DNA from: Cupriavidus necator N-1
GTDB taxonomy: Bacteria > Pseudomonadota > Gammaproteobacteria > Burkholderiales > Burkholderiaceae
DNA length: 64,000 nt
Reading direction: 5' to 3'
Assembly (NCBI RefSeq): GCF_000219215.1
Contig: NC_015726.1
Coordinates: 2,542,001-2,606,000, forward strand
Positions 9,058-18,021 of this stretch are shown piece by piece. Numbering within the stretch: the first letter of the stretch is position 1; every line of letters starts with the position of its first letter. The notes under the pieces are model-generated. The model saw only the letters and a program-made list of their open reading frames with translations. It made no database searches and was not told the origin of the DNA. Both the position numbers and the translations under genes were made by a program.

Positions 9058-10545
9058 TCAGCCGCCGTTGTCTTCGGCGGCCTCCGGCGCGTCCGCCGCT
9101 TCTGCGGCATTGAGGCCAAGCACCTGCTGCGCGGCCTCGCCCGGCAGCGCTTCCACCGTGCGCAGCTTGCGCGCCATCTGGCGCGTGCGCACTTCAGCCT
9201 GCTCGATATTGCGCGCGGCGCGTTCCAGCGTATCGCGCGTCTTGGCCAGCACGTCGCCAAACTTGCCGAACTCGGTCTTGACCGCGCCCAGCACCTCCCA
9301 CACCTCGCTTGAACGCTTTTCCAGCGCCAGCGTGCGGAAGCCCATCTGCAGGCTGTTCAGCAGCGCGGTCAGCGTGGTCGGCCCGGCCACGGTCACGCGG
9401 TAGTCGCGCTGCAGCAGGTCGGTCAGGCCCGGGCGCCGCAGCACTTCAGCATACAAACCCTCGGTCGGCAGGAACAGGATGGCGAAATCCGTGGTCTGGG
9501 GCGGCGACAGGTATTTCTCGGCGATGGTCTGGGCCTCGCGCCGCAGGGCCACTTCCAGTTCGCGGCCGAAAGCGAGCACGCCGTCCGGGTCGCCCCGCTC
9601 CTGCGCGTCCACCAGGCGCTCGTACTGTTCCTTGGGAAACTTGGCGTCGACCGGCAGCCAGACCGGCGCATTGTCGCCACCCGCCGCCTTGCCCGGCAGC
9701 CGGATGGCGAACTCCACCCGCGCGCCCGAGTTGCGCACGGTCTCGACATTCTTGCCGTACTGCTCCGGCGTCAGCATCTGCTCCAGCAGCATTTCCAGCT
9801 GGACTTCGCCCCAGGTGCCACGCGACTTCACATTGGTCAGCACCTTCTTCAGGTCGCCCACGCCCTGCGCCAGCACCTGCATCTCGCCCAGGCCGCGGTG
9901 CACCTGCTCGAGCCGGTCCGACACCAGCCGGAAGGATTCGCCCAGGCGCTGCTCCAGCGTGGCGTGCAGCTTCTCGTCGACGGTGCGGCGCATTTCCTCC
10001 AGCTTGGCGGCGTTGTTGGCCTCGATGTCCTGCAGCTTCTTCTCCAGCGTGGCGCGCACTTCGGCCAGGCGCCGCTCGTTGGCTTCGGACATCTGCGCCA
10101 GCTGCTGCTGCAGCCCGTCGCCGAAGCGGCGCAGCGTGCCGGCCTGCTCGTCGCGCGCCTGCTGGCCCTGCAGCATCATGTGCTGGCGCACCTGCTCGAG
10201 CTGCTGGGTATTGGTCTCGGTCAGCTTGGCCAGTTGCTGCGCGAAGGTGTCGATCTGGTTGTTCTGCAGCGTGGCGATGCCGGTCAGCTGCGACGACAGC
10301 GCCTGCTGGAAGCGCAGCATCTGCTGCGCCGACTCGTCGCGGTTGCCGCGCGCGGCCCCGGCCACTTCGGTGCGCACCTCGCGCTCCAGCCGCTCCATGC
10401 CGCGCGCGCTTTCCGCGCGCATGTCGGTCAGTTGCCGGCCAAGCTCGGCCCCCGGCGAGGCAGCCTGCTGGCGCAGCAGTACGATAACCAGCAGGGCGAC
10501 CGCGAGCAGCGCCACGGCCAGCGTCAGGAACGGAATCAGGGTCAT
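9058..10545 (-). CDS. rmuC: DNA recombination protein RmuC
   Basis: RmuC-family proteins (495 aa here) limit inversions at inverted repeats and are thought to act as nucleases. One N-terminal membrane anchor (MTLIPFLTLAVALLAVALLV) is followed by a long Gln/Glu/Ala-rich coiled coil (about 30-220). The conserved RmuC domain follows (about 230-440) with the motif PVDAKFPKEQYERL. The C-terminus is low-complexity acidic. It is the last gene of a minus-strand run that includes the 2-hydroxyacid dehydrogenase, whose stop is 24 bp upstream. Confidence 0.92.
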   Translation of the reverse strand: MTLIPFLTLAVALLAVALLVIVLLRQQAASPGAELGRQLTDMRAESARGMERLEREVRTEVAGAARGNRDESAQQMLRFQQALSSQLTGIATLQNNQIDTFAQQLAKLTETNTQQLEQVRQHMMLQGQQARDEQAGTLRRFGDGLQQQLAQMSEANERRLAEVRATLEKKLQDIEANNAAKLEEMRRTVDEKLHATLEQRLGESFRLVSDRLEQVHRGLGEMQVLAQGVGDLKKVLTNVKSRGTWGEVQLEMLLEQMLTPEQYGKNVETVRNSGARVEFAIRLPGKAAGGDNAPVWLPVDAKFPKEQYERLVDAQERGDPDGVLAFGRELEVALRREAQTIAEKYLSPPQTTDFAILFLPTEGLYAEVLRRPGLTDLLQRDYRVTVAGPTTLTALLNSLQMGFRTLALEKRSSEVWEVLGAVKTEFGKFGDVLAKTRDTLERAARNIEQAEVRTRQMARKLRTVEALPGEAAQQVLGLNAAEAADAPEAAEDNGG

Positions 10546-10569
10546 GCAGGAAACAGGTGGATGGCAGGC

Positions 10570-11565
10570 TTAGCGGCGCCGCGACATGACGTCGGGGTTG
10601 ATCACGGTGGACGGATGGCCGGCCTGCGGGCCCTGGTCGAGCGCGGCGATCAGGTTGTCGGCGGCCAGCATCGCCATCGCACGGCGGGTCTTCTCGGACG
10701 CGCTGGCGATATGCGGCGTGAGCACGACGTTGGGCACCGTCAGCAGGTCCGGATGAACACCGGGCTCGCCCTCGAACACATCCAGGCCGGCGCCGAAGAT
10801 GCGCTTGTCACGTAGCGCCTGCGCCAGCGCGGCGTCGTCGACGATGCCGCCGCGCGCCAGGTTCACCAGCGTCGCGGTCGGCTTCATCAGCGCCAACTCG
10901 GCCGCGCCGATGGCATGGTGGCTCTGCGGGCCATAGGGCAGCACCAGCAGCAGGTGGTCGGACTGGCGCAGCAGGTCTTCCTTGCTGACATAGCGCGCGT
11001 TGAGCGCGCGCTCGGTGTCCGCCGGCAGCTGGCTGCGGTTGTGGTACAGCACGCTCATGCCAAACCCGCTCGCGCGGCGCGCCAGCGCCTGGCCGATGCG
11101 GCCCATGCCGAGGATGCCCAGCGTGCTGCCGTACAGGTCCATGCCGACCAGCATGTCGTAGCTCCAGCGCTGCCACTTGCCGGCGCGCAGGTAGTGCTCG
11201 GCCTCGGTCACGCGGCGCGCGGTGGCCATCAGCAGGGCCCAGCCGAAGTCGGCGGTTGTTTCGGTCAGCACGTCCGGCGTATTGGTGGCGACGATGCCGG
11301 CGGCTGTCAGCGCCGGCACGTCCAGGTTGTTGTAGCCGACCGCCATATTGCACACCGCACGCAGCGCCGGCAGCCCGGCGACCACGTCGCCGTCGATGCG
11401 GTCGGCAGCGTTGGCCAGCACGCCGGCCTTGCCCGCCAGGCGCGCCTTCAGCGCGGCGGCGTCCAGCACCGCGTCCTGCTGGTTGTCGTCGACATCGAAA
11501 TACTGCGCCAGGTGCGCAATGACTTCGGGATAGATGGCGCGGGTGACCAGGACAGACGGCTTCAT
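10570..11565 (-). CDS. D-isomer-specific 2-hydroxyacid dehydrogenase (glyoxylate/hydroxypyruvate/2-ketogluconate reductase type)
   Basis: This 331-residue NAD(P)H-dependent reductase should reduce 2-oxoacids to D-2-hydroxyacids. The Rossmann motif is GMGRIGQALARRA, and the catalytic set is visible: Arg in NLARGGIVD, Glu in DVFEGEP and His in LTPHIAS. Overall the sequence resembles the GhrB/GyaR/TkrA group, so glyoxylate, hydroxypyruvate and 2-ketogluconate are all possible substrates. The start codon is only 4 bp after the stop of the NhaD-like antiporter gene, which suggests one transcript. Confidence 0.88.
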   Translation of the reverse strand: MKPSVLVTRAIYPEVIAHLAQYFDVDDNQQDAVLDAAALKARLAGKAGVLANAADRIDGDVVAGLPALRAVCNMAVGYNNLDVPALTAAGIVATNTPDVLTETTADFGWALLMATARRVTEAEHYLRAGKWQRWSYDMLVGMDLYGSTLGILGMGRIGQALARRASGFGMSVLYHNRSQLPADTERALNARYVSKEDLLRQSDHLLLVLPYGPQSHHAIGAAELALMKPTATLVNLARGGIVDDAALAQALRDKRIFGAGLDVFEGEPGVHPDLLTVPNVVLTPHIASASEKTRRAMAMLAADNLIAALDQGPQAGHPSTVINPDVMSRRR

Positions 11566-11569
11566 GGCA

Positions 11570-12994
11570 TCAAACTCGGAAGAAAAGGAAGGTCATGATG
11601 ACGAACAGCGGCATCAGGAAGATGCCCGCGTACAGCATGTAGCCGAAGAAGCTCGGCATGCGCACGCCGCGGTTCTCGGCAATGGCTTTGACCATCAGGT
11701 TGGGAGCATTGCCGATATAGGTATTGGCGCCCATGAACACGGCCCCGGCCGAGATCGCGGCCAGCGTCGAGGCATCGCGCGTCATCAGCGTGGCCGCGTC
11801 GCCACCGGCGGTGTTGAAGAACACCAGGTAGGTCGGCGCGTTGTCCAGGAACGAGGACAGCAGACCGGTGGCCCAGAAGTACATGCTGTCGACCGGCTGG
11901 CCGTTGCTGTCGCTGACCGCGCGGATCACGCCGGAGAAGGCGCCGTCGGTGCCGGCCTTGAGCATGGCGATGACTGGAATGATGGTCAGGAAGATGCCGG
12001 CAAAGAGCTTGCCGACTTCCAGGATCGGCTCCCAGTTGAATTCATTGCCGGCGCGCGCCGTCTGCGGCGTCACCAGCAGCGACACTACCGCCACCACCAC
12101 CAGGAGCGCATCGCGCACCGCGGCCTGCAGCGGCACCTCGGTGCCCAGGATGTCGAACGAGATGCCCGGCTTCCACAGCCCGCTCATCAGCACCAGGCCG
12201 ATCACGGCCAGCAGCAGCACGAAGTTGAACTTCCCTTCGATGGCGATGCCGCCCGAGTCCGGCGTGGGGTCGCTGCGCGGCGGCAGTTCCTCTTCCTTGT
12301 TGTGGTAGTAGTGACGGTCGAGCAGGTAGAACAGCGCCAGCAGCACCACGCAAATAAAGACCGTCTCCGGGAAGATGTTGCGCATGGTCCAGAAGAAGTC
12401 CACGCCCTTCAGGAAGCCCAGGAACAGCGGCGGATCGCCCAGCGGCGTCAGCGAGCCGCCGGCATTGGCCACCAGGAAGATAAAGAACACCACCACGTGC
12501 GCCACGTGGCGGCGGTTGTCATTGGCACGCAGCAGCGGCCGGATCAGCAGCATGGCCGCGCCGGTGGTGCCCATGAAGCTGGCCAGCAGCGTGCCCAGCG
12601 CCAGGATGCCGGTATTGAGCCCGGGCGTGCCGTGCAGGTTGCCGCGCACGCAGATGCCACCGGCCACGATATACAGCGAGGCGATCAGAACGATGAACGG
12701 GATGTACTCCGCCAGCAGCGCGTGCACCGCGCTGGCCACAGCCGCATGGGTGCCGAACGCTGCCGCGAACGGCAGCAGGAACAGCAACCCCCAGCCCGCG
12801 GCGATCTTGCCATAGTGGTGGTGCCAGAACTTGGGCGCAACCAGCGGCCACACCGCGATCGACAGCAGGATGCCGGCGAACGGCAGCCCCCACAGCGAGG
12901 ACAGCGACGCCCCGTCAAGGTCCGCGGCATGGCCGACGGCGGGAAAGGCGGCCAGCGCGGCCAGCAGCGGCAACAGCACGGAGGCACGTCGCAT
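11570..12994 (-). CDS. NhaD-like sodium:proton antiporter / CitT-type transporter
   Basis: The 474-residue membrane protein has about 11-13 hydrophobic segments. It contains the ion-transporter superfamily signature regions MGTTGAAMLLIRPLL and NAGGSLTPLGDPPLFLGFL. Its predicted role is Na+/H+ exchange at the inner membrane; anion transport in the same superfamily is an alternative. The start at 12994 (MRRASVLLPLL) is supported by a GAGGAG Shine-Dalgarno sequence and gives a signal-like first helix; the open frame extends 49 codons upstream without support. It is followed almost directly by the hydroxyacid dehydrogenase gene. Confidence 0.8.
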   Translation of the reverse strand: MRRASVLLPLLAALAAFPAVGHAADLDGASLSSLWGLPFAGILLSIAVWPLVAPKFWHHHYGKIAAGWGLLFLLPFAAAFGTHAAVASAVHALLAEYIPFIVLIASLYIVAGGICVRGNLHGTPGLNTGILALGTLLASFMGTTGAAMLLIRPLLRANDNRRHVAHVVVFFIFLVANAGGSLTPLGDPPLFLGFLKGVDFFWTMRNIFPETVFICVVLLALFYLLDRHYYHNKEEELPPRSDPTPDSGGIAIEGKFNFVLLLAVIGLVLMSGLWKPGISFDILGTEVPLQAAVRDALLVVVAVVSLLVTPQTARAGNEFNWEPILEVGKLFAGIFLTIIPVIAMLKAGTDGAFSGVIRAVSDSNGQPVDSMYFWATGLLSSFLDNAPTYLVFFNTAGGDAATLMTRDASTLAAISAGAVFMGANTYIGNAPNLMVKAIAENRGVRMPSFFGYMLYAGIFLMPLFVIMTFLFFRV

Positions 12995-13150
12995 CAGGCA
13001 GAATCTCCTCGGGAATGCAGCATTCATTGGCGCACCGCCCGCACGAAGCCGCGGCACGCAGGCAAGCCTGCAAGTGTAATTCATGCACCTCTTGCGCAGG
13101 CCTTGCTGCATCAGCGGCGCATCGCATTCCGTGCGGCGCAAGCCGCGGCT

Positions 13151-13837
13151 TCAGGCCTCGTCGACCAGGATCACATGCACGCGGTATGGGCCATGGGCGC
13201 CGAGCACGATGGTCTGCTCGATATCGCCCGTGCGGGAAGGCCCGCTGATGATATTGGTGGCGCGCGGCAGTTCGCCGCGCTCGCTGCGCACCAGCGCAAA
13301 GGCGTCTTCCAGGCCGGCGACAATGCGCGAGCGCGGCACCACCGCCACGTGGGTCTCGGGCAGCAGCGCGGCCGAGGCAAAGGTGGCCGGGCCCGACAGC
13401 AGCATCAGCGAGCCGGTCTCGGCAATCGCGCAGAAGCAGCCGGTAATGCCGACCAGGTCGCCATGATCGTGGTCGGCCTCGACCTCGCGCACCGGCGGGC
13501 GGCATTCCACCGCCAGCCCCGCGGCCTGCCACGGCAGCGGGCCCAGCGCGTCCCACGCCACGGCACGGTGGACCAGGTTCAGGCTGTCGAGGAAGCGCGC
13601 GGTGGCGGCGGGCACCTCGTCCATCGTCGCCACGCGGTCCACGGTCGAGGCCATGCGCTGCGCCTGGGCCAGGAAGGCCTCGGCCAGGTCGGCCGCCACC
13701 GCCGGGCGCGGGCCCTGCGGGTGGCGCGACAGGTAGTCGGCCACGGCCTCGCGCTCACCCGCGCTCGGCCGGGTCGGCCTGCCCTGGGCAGCACGGATGC
13801 GGGCAAAGATGCGGTCGCGGGCGTCGTTGGTTTCCAT
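13151..13837 (-). CDS. LUD-domain protein, LutC/YkgG-like
   Basis: The 228-residue protein contains a single LUD domain (about 60-225), the family of LutC in the LutABC L-lactate oxidation complex. Segments typical of the family are visible, such as AIAETGSLMLLSG and the C-terminal GAHGPYRVHVILVDEA. The usual partners lutA and lutB are not adjacent: the neighbours are an antiporter and pncB. Its role in lactate use is therefore only inferred from the family. It may act with subunits encoded elsewhere. Confidence 0.8.
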   Translation of the reverse strand: METNDARDRIFARIRAAQGRPTRPSAGEREAVADYLSRHPQGPRPAVAADLAEAFLAQAQRMASTVDRVATMDEVPAATARFLDSLNLVHRAVAWDALGPLPWQAAGLAVECRPPVREVEADHDHGDLVGITGCFCAIAETGSLMLLSGPATFASAALLPETHVAVVPRSRIVAGLEDAFALVRSERGELPRATNIISGPSRTGDIEQTIVLGAHGPYRVHVILVDEA

Positions 13838-13945
13838 AAGGACTGGCTGGGGGTCGCAAAGCGCGGCGAACGCGCGATGCGCCGATTATAGTGGCGCCCG
13901 CCGCGTGCAAAGCATGCGATGGCGGGCGCAAGGTGTTGAATTTTG

Positions 13946-15124
13946 CTACGCCGCGGGCTGAACCGAGTACACCTGGCGCAGGTAGGACAGGTAGCCGGGA
14001 TCGTCGCACATGGTCTTTTCCGGCGTGTCCGACAGCTTGGCCACCGGCTGCCCGTTGCAGCGCACCATCTTGATCACGATCTGCAGCGGGGTATAGCCGA
14101 GGTCGTTGGTCAGGTTGGTGCCGACGCCAAAGGCCAGCCGGCAGCGGCCATGGAAGCGCTCGTACAGTTCGATCACGCGCGGGATGTCGAGACTGTCGCT
14201 GAAGATCAGCGTCTTGGTGCGCGGGTCGACGCGGTTGGCGGCATAGTGGGCGACCATGCGCTCGCCCCACAGCATCGGGTCGCCGGAATCATGGCGCACG
14301 CCGTCGAAGAGCTTGCAGAAATACAGGTCGAAGTCGCGCAGGAAGGCATCGAAGCCGTAGGTATCCGACAGCGCGATGCCCAGGTCGCCGCGGTACTCGC
14401 GCGCCCAGCGCTCCAGCGCGTACACCTGCGAATCGCGCAGCCGTGGGCCCAGGGCCTGGCAGGCCTGCAGGTATTCATGCGCCATCGTGCCCAGCGGCAC
14501 CATATTGTGCAGGCGGGCAAAGTGGACGTTGCTGGTGCCGGCCAGTTGCGGTCCCAGCAGGCGCCGCATGGTCAGCAGCACTTCTTCCTGCCATTCGCGC
14601 GAAAAGCGCCGGCGCGTGCCGTAGTCGGCGATCACGCAATCGGCCAACTCGGGCGTCTTCAGCAAGGCCAGCTTGTGGTCCAGCCGGCGGCGGCCTTCGG
14701 CCAGGTCGGGCCTGGGCTGGGTGCGGCGGAAATAGACCTCGTTGACGATGGCCAGGACCGGCACTTCGAACAGGATGGTATGCAGCCACGGGCCGATGAT
14801 CGAGATCTCGATCTCGCCGTTGCCCTGCGGGGACGGCCGCACCGAGACATATTTCTCGTTCAGGTGGAACAGGCCGAGGAAGTCGACGAAATCGCTCTTG
14901 ATAAAGCGCAGGCCGCGCAGGTAGGCGAGCTCGTCGTCGGTGAAGCGCAGTTGGCACAGGTGTGCCAGCTCGGTGCGGATCTCATCGATATAGGGCGTCA
15001 GGTCGACGCCCGCGTTGCGGCACTTGAAGCGGTATTCCACTTGCGCCTGCGGGAACTGATGCAGCACCACCTGCATCATCGTGAATTTGTACAGGTCGGT
15101 GTCGAGCAGGGACGGGATGATCAT
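13946..15124 (-). CDS. pncB: Nicotinate phosphoribosyltransferase
   Basis: The enzyme (392 aa) makes nicotinate mononucleotide from nicotinate and PRPP with ATP hydrolysis, the entry step of the NAD salvage (Preiss-Handler) route. The N-terminus [18 protein letters not shown] is family-typical. The region [13 protein letters not shown] contains the His that is phosphorylated in PncB proteins. The segment GVRHDSGDP belongs to the phosphoribosyl-binding site. Length fits the bacterial family (about 400 aa). The start ATG at 15124 gives the canonical N-terminus. Confidence 0.95.
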   Translation of the reverse strand: MIIPSLLDTDLYKFTMMQVVLHQFPQAQVEYRFKCRNAGVDLTPYIDEIRTELAHLCQLRFTDDELAYLRGLRFIKSDFVDFLGLFHLNEKYVSVRPSPQGNGEIEISIIGPWLHTILFEVPVLAIVNEVYFRRTQPRPDLAEGRRRLDHKLALLKTPELADCVIADYGTRRRFSREWQEEVLLTMRRLLGPQLAGTSNVHFARLHNMVPLGTMAHEYLQACQALGPRLRDSQVYALERWAREYRGDLGIALSDTYGFDAFLRDFDLYFCKLFDGVRHDSGDPMLWGERMVAHYAANRVDPRTKTLIFSDSLDIPRVIELYERFHGRCRLAFGVGTNLTNDLGYTPLQIVIKMVRCNGQPVAKLSDTPEKTMCDDPGYLSYLRQVYSVQPAA

Positions 15125-15199
15125 AGCGGGCCAGACGGCGATGCCGGGTCAGTACATCATGCTAACCGAAGTCTGGCCGCGCCCGGCCACTCTTGCCGC

Positions 15200-15772
15200 T
15201 CAACCACCATCGAGAAAGGGCTGTGGCTGCCGCGGCGCCTCCCTGCCCTTTACCTTGCCCTGCAGGCACCACAGCTGGCGGCCGTCTGTGCCGGGGCACG
15301 ACACCAGCGTGGCGGCGGCGCGCGGCACCCGCTGCGGCAGCGGCTCGGCAAAGGCGCCGTCGCCGGCCATGATGCGCTCGGTGTAGACCTGCGCCCCGGC
15401 GCGCTCGAAGCGCAGCACCTGCACCCGGTCGCCCGGCTGCGGCTGCAGCTGCGGCCCGCACGGCATCAGGCCGGCCCGGCCGCAATGGGCGATGGCGTCG
15501 CCCGCGGGCGAATCGGTCACGCTGAAGTGGTCCCAGTCGAACCCGGTCAGCGCCGGCAGCGCGACCGGCGCGTCAGTGCGCGCGCGCCACGCCACCAGGC
15601 GCGATACCACGCTGTCGGCCATGCCCGGCGACTGGACCAGGGTCTGGGCGGCAACGGACCCGATGGGCGCCAGAAATGCCGTCAGCAGCACAGCAATGGG
15701 CGCGAAGGTCCGGCACATCGCGGCACTGCGCCGCAGGCTGGCATGGCTGGCAAGGCAAAGCTGGCGTGGCAT
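15200..15772 (-). CDS. Secreted hypothetical protein
   Basis: The 190-residue product has an N-terminal export signal. The hydrophobic core is FAPIAVLLTAFLAPIGSVAA and predicted cleavage follows VAA-Q. The mature part has four Cys residues (within AHCGRAGLMPCG, VSCPG and LWCLQ), which suggests two disulfides in the periplasm. I do not recognise the family. The start at 15772 (MPRQLCL) has a GGGAGA Shine-Dalgarno; a later ATG at 15718 would give a shorter, more usual signal n-region. It sits upstream of pncB on the same strand with a 75-bp gap. Confidence 0.6.
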   Translation of the reverse strand: MPRQLCLASHASLRRSAAMCRTFAPIAVLLTAFLAPIGSVAAQTLVQSPGMADSVVSRLVAWRARTDAPVALPALTGFDWDHFSVTDSPAGDAIAHCGRAGLMPCGPQLQPQPGDRVQVLRFERAGAQVYTERIMAGDGAFAEPLPQRVPRAAATLVSCPGTDGRQLWCLQGKVKGREAPRQPQPFLDGG

Positions 15773-16087
15773 ACGGGTCTCCCGGCACGGATGCAAGTGA
15801 CTGCTGGCGGCCTTCATCATGCCCGCTGGCGGGCCGACATGCCAGCAGGCCGCCATGCGTTAAATCAAAACCACATAAAGAAATAAGAAAACTATCTGAT
15901 CCGGCTATATAGACCCGCTATTCTTGCCAGAAGCCTCGGCTACAATATCGCTTTCCGAAAGGCCTCGGCCGGCGCTCGTCCAGCCCATGCTGCCATGCGG
16001 CACCATGCGGTAGAAGCGGCGCGTCCGCCGGCAAGAAGCGGCCCCACAGTTTCCCATTAAAAGCCGACCTGTTTTCTTGGAACCGAA
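15773..16087. other. Intergenic region between secreted hypothetical and ferredoxin gene
   Basis: This divergent gap of 315 bp includes an unusually AT-rich stretch around 15860-15910. A TACAAT hexamer at 15941-15946 could be a plus-strand -10 box for the ferredoxin gene, but no good -35 accompanies it. I see no other feature. Confidence 0.3.
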
Positions 16088-16411
16088 ATGACTCACGTTG
16101 TCACCGAATCCTGCATCCGTTGCCGCTACACAGACTGCGTTGACGTGTGTCCGGTCGATTGTTTCCGCGAAGGCCCCAACTTCCTGGCTATCGACCCGGA
16201 TGAGTGCATCGACTGCGCCGTGTGCGTGGCCGAATGCCCGGTGAACGCCATTTACGCCGAGGAAGACGTGCCGGGCGACCAGCAGCAGTTCATCGACCTG
16301 AACGCAGAACTGGCCCGCAACTGGCCCTCCATCACCAAGACCAAGGCCCCGCTGGCCGAGGCCGAGGAATGGAAGGACGCCACTGACAAGCTGCAATACC
16401 TGCAGCGCTGA
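16088..16411 (+). CDS. fdxA: 7Fe ferredoxin (3Fe-4S/4Fe-4S)
   Basis: This 107-residue electron carrier has two cluster-binding motifs. The N-terminal Cys series ([17 protein letters not shown], Cys9 onward) fits a [3Fe-4S] plus [4Fe-4S] seven-iron ferredoxin of the FdxA type. The second motif is [17 protein letters not shown]. The C-terminal extension of about 40 residues is typical of this family. The next gene, 77 bp downstream on the same strand, encodes a flavoprotein reductase that plausibly reduces it. Confidence 0.93.
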   Translation: MTHVVTESCIRCRYTDCVDVCPVDCFREGPNFLAIDPDECIDCAVCVAECPVNAIYAEEDVPGDQQQFIDLNAELARNWPSITKTKAPLAEAEEWKDATDKLQYLQR

Positions 16412-16488
16412 CAGAACAAGAAAGCCGTCCCCACGCGCTTTCCGCAATACCGGGCACAAGCGGCCCACGCAAACGTATCAGGACGAAT

Positions 16489-17598
16489 ATGGACTTGAGC
16501 ATTCCAAATCCCGTCGCCGACACGACCAAGCAGGTCGACGGCGGCAGCCCGGCAGGCGGCCAGCCACAGGAAATCGATGCGCTGATCGTCGGTGCCGGCC
16601 CGGTGGGCCTATTCCAGGTCTTTGAACTGGGCCTGCTCGAAATCAAGGCACATGTCATCGATTCCCTGAAGGTGGTCGGCGGCCAGTGCGTGGAACTCTA
16701 TCCGGACAAGCCCATCTACGACATCCCGGCCGTGCCCATCTGCACCGGCCAGGAACTGACCGACAACCTGCTCAAGCAGATCGAGCCGTTCGAGCCCACC
16801 TTCCACCTGGGCCAGGAAGTCGCCGTCGTTGAGCGCCGCGAAGACGGCCGCTTCTTCGTCGAGACCTCGCTCGGAACCCGCTTCATCACCAAGACCATCT
16901 TCATCGCCGCCGGCGTGGGTTCGTTCCAGCCGCGCACGCTGAAGGTCGAGGGCCTCGACAAGTTCGACGGCAAGCAACTGTTCTACCGCGTCAAGGACCC
17001 GAGCCGCTTCCATGGCCGCAACCTGGTGATCGTCGGCGGCGGTGATTCGGCGCTGGACTGGACGCTGGACCTGGTCGGCAAGGCCGAGTCGGTGGTGATG
17101 ATCCACCGCCGCGACGGCTTCCGCGCCGCGCCCGCCTCGGTCGCCAAGATGAAGGAACTGTGCGAGCAGCTGGAAATGCAGTTCGTGGTCGGCCAGATCG
17201 GCGGCTATGAAGAGAAGGACGGCGTGCTCACCGAGATCAAGGTGACCGGCGCCGACGGCGTGACCCGCCGCATGCCGGTGGATGACCTGCTGGTGTTCTT
17301 CGGCCTGTCGCCCAAGCTGGGCCCGATCGCCGAGTGGGGCCTGGACCTGGAGCGCAAGCAGATCAAGGTGGACACCGAGAAATTCGAGACCAATATCCCG
17401 GGCATCTTCGCAGTGGGCGACATCAACACCTACCCCGGCAAGAAGAAGCTGATCCTGTCGGGCTTCCACGAGGCCGCGCTGGCCGCGTTCGGTGCCGCGC
17501 CGTATATCTTCCCCGAGAAGAAAATCCACATGCAGTACACCACCACCTCGCCGAAGCTGCACAAGATCCTCGGCGTGGATTCGCCGGTATTCGACTGA
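16489..17598 (+). CDS. Ferredoxin-NADP+ reductase, thioredoxin-reductase-like
   Basis: The flavoprotein (369 aa) belongs to the TrxR-like ferredoxin-NAD(P)+ reductases. The FAD-binding motif [15 protein letters not shown] is near residue 35, and the NAD(P)-binding motif [10 protein letters not shown] is near residue 185. The FAD-closing segment [13 protein letters not shown] is near residue 306. The CxxC pair of true thioredoxin reductases is absent, which favours the ferredoxin reductase assignment. Its position directly after fdxA supports an electron-transfer pair. The ATG at 16489 gives MDLSIPNPV. Confidence 0.88.
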   Translation: MDLSIPNPVADTTKQVDGGSPAGGQPQEIDALIVGAGPVGLFQVFELGLLEIKAHVIDSLKVVGGQCVELYPDKPIYDIPAVPICTGQELTDNLLKQIEPFEPTFHLGQEVAVVERREDGRFFVETSLGTRFITKTIFIAAGVGSFQPRTLKVEGLDKFDGKQLFYRVKDPSRFHGRNLVIVGGGDSALDWTLDLVGKAESVVMIHRRDGFRAAPASVAKMKELCEQLEMQFVVGQIGGYEEKDGVLTEIKVTGADGVTRRMPVDDLLVFFGLSPKLGPIAEWGLDLERKQIKVDTEKFETNIPGIFAVGDINTYPGKKKLILSGFHEAALAAFGAAPYIFPEKKIHMQYTTTSPKLHKILGVDSPVFD

Positions 17599-17616
17599 GC
17601 CGAGCGAGTGCCGCAG

Positions 17617-17644
17617 AAAAAAACCGCCGCAAGGCGGTTTTTTT
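17617..17644 (+). terminator. Rho-independent terminator after the reductase gene
   Basis: Stem ACCGCC / GGCGGT with GCAA loop, flanked by seven A on the left and at least six T on the right. It should work in both directions. Confidence 0.88.
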
Positions 17645-17795
17645 CTGGCACAAAGCAAAAACCGTAGCTATAATGCGGCCTCGCTGTTCGGCACGACGGC
17701 ACGAAGCCAGCAGAGATGCCCTTCGCACCGTACGGCAGGCAGCAAGCCGGAAGCTTCCAGACACCTTCTGACAAGAACAAAATGTCGAAAAGGTG

Positions 17796-17825
17796 TTGAC
17801 GAAGAAAAGAGAAACTGGCTATAAT
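17796..17825 (+). promoter_or_regulatory. Sigma-70 promoter of tRNA-Asn
   Basis: TTGACG, 18 bp, TATAAT; the -10 box ends 15 bp before the tRNA 5' end, so the primary transcript would begin about 8 nt upstream of the mature tRNA. A further TATAAT at 17669-17674 lacks a convincing -35 box. Confidence 0.85.
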
Positions 17826-17840
17826 TTCTTTCTCAGCTGT

Positions 17841-17916
17841 TCCCCGATAGCTCAGTCGGTAGAGCGACGGACTGTTAATCCGCAGGTCCCTGGTTCGAGC
17901 CCAGGTCGGGGAGCCA
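17841..17916 (+). tRNA. tRNA-Asn(GTT)
   Basis: The 76-nt cloverleaf closes with acceptor arms TCCCCGA / TCGGGGA. The anticodon GTT is at 17874-17876 in loop CTGTTAA. The T-loop GGTTCGAGCC is present, the discriminator base is G, and an encoded CCA follows. The sequence resembles E. coli tRNA-Asn closely. It stands alone between a consensus promoter and an intrinsic terminator. No integrase or attachment-site repeat is seen next to it. Confidence 0.97.
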
Positions 17917-17926
17917 ACCGATACGG

Positions 17927-17955
17927 AAGCCCGGTGCAAACGCACCGGGCTTTTT
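17927..17955 (+). terminator. Rho-independent terminator of tRNA-Asn
   Basis: Stem AAGCCCGGTGC / GCACCGGGCTT (11 bp) with AAAC loop and a T-run, 10 bp after the tRNA. Confidence 0.9.
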
Positions 17956-18021
17956 CGTTTTGGGCTCCGGCGCAAAGCGTCACGGCAGACCGGCTGCCGC
18001 AACGCCCTCCTCTGTTCTACC

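Noticed and set aside
11534-13891. 785-codon plus-strand frame across the antiporter and lutC genes
   Set aside because: Shadow of well-supported minus-strand genes; the translation is rich in Gln, His and Arg, typical of antisense frames.
13943-15886. 647-codon plus-strand frame opposite pncB
   Set aside because: Shadow frame; pncB on the minus strand has all family motifs.
16489-17598. Thioredoxin reductase
   Set aside because: The redox CxxC pair of thioredoxin reductase is absent and the gene follows a ferredoxin gene, so ferredoxin-NADP reductase fits better.
17841-17916. tRNA-Asn as an integration site for a genomic island
   Set aside because: No integrase gene, no duplicated 3' tRNA end and no change in gene style on either side.
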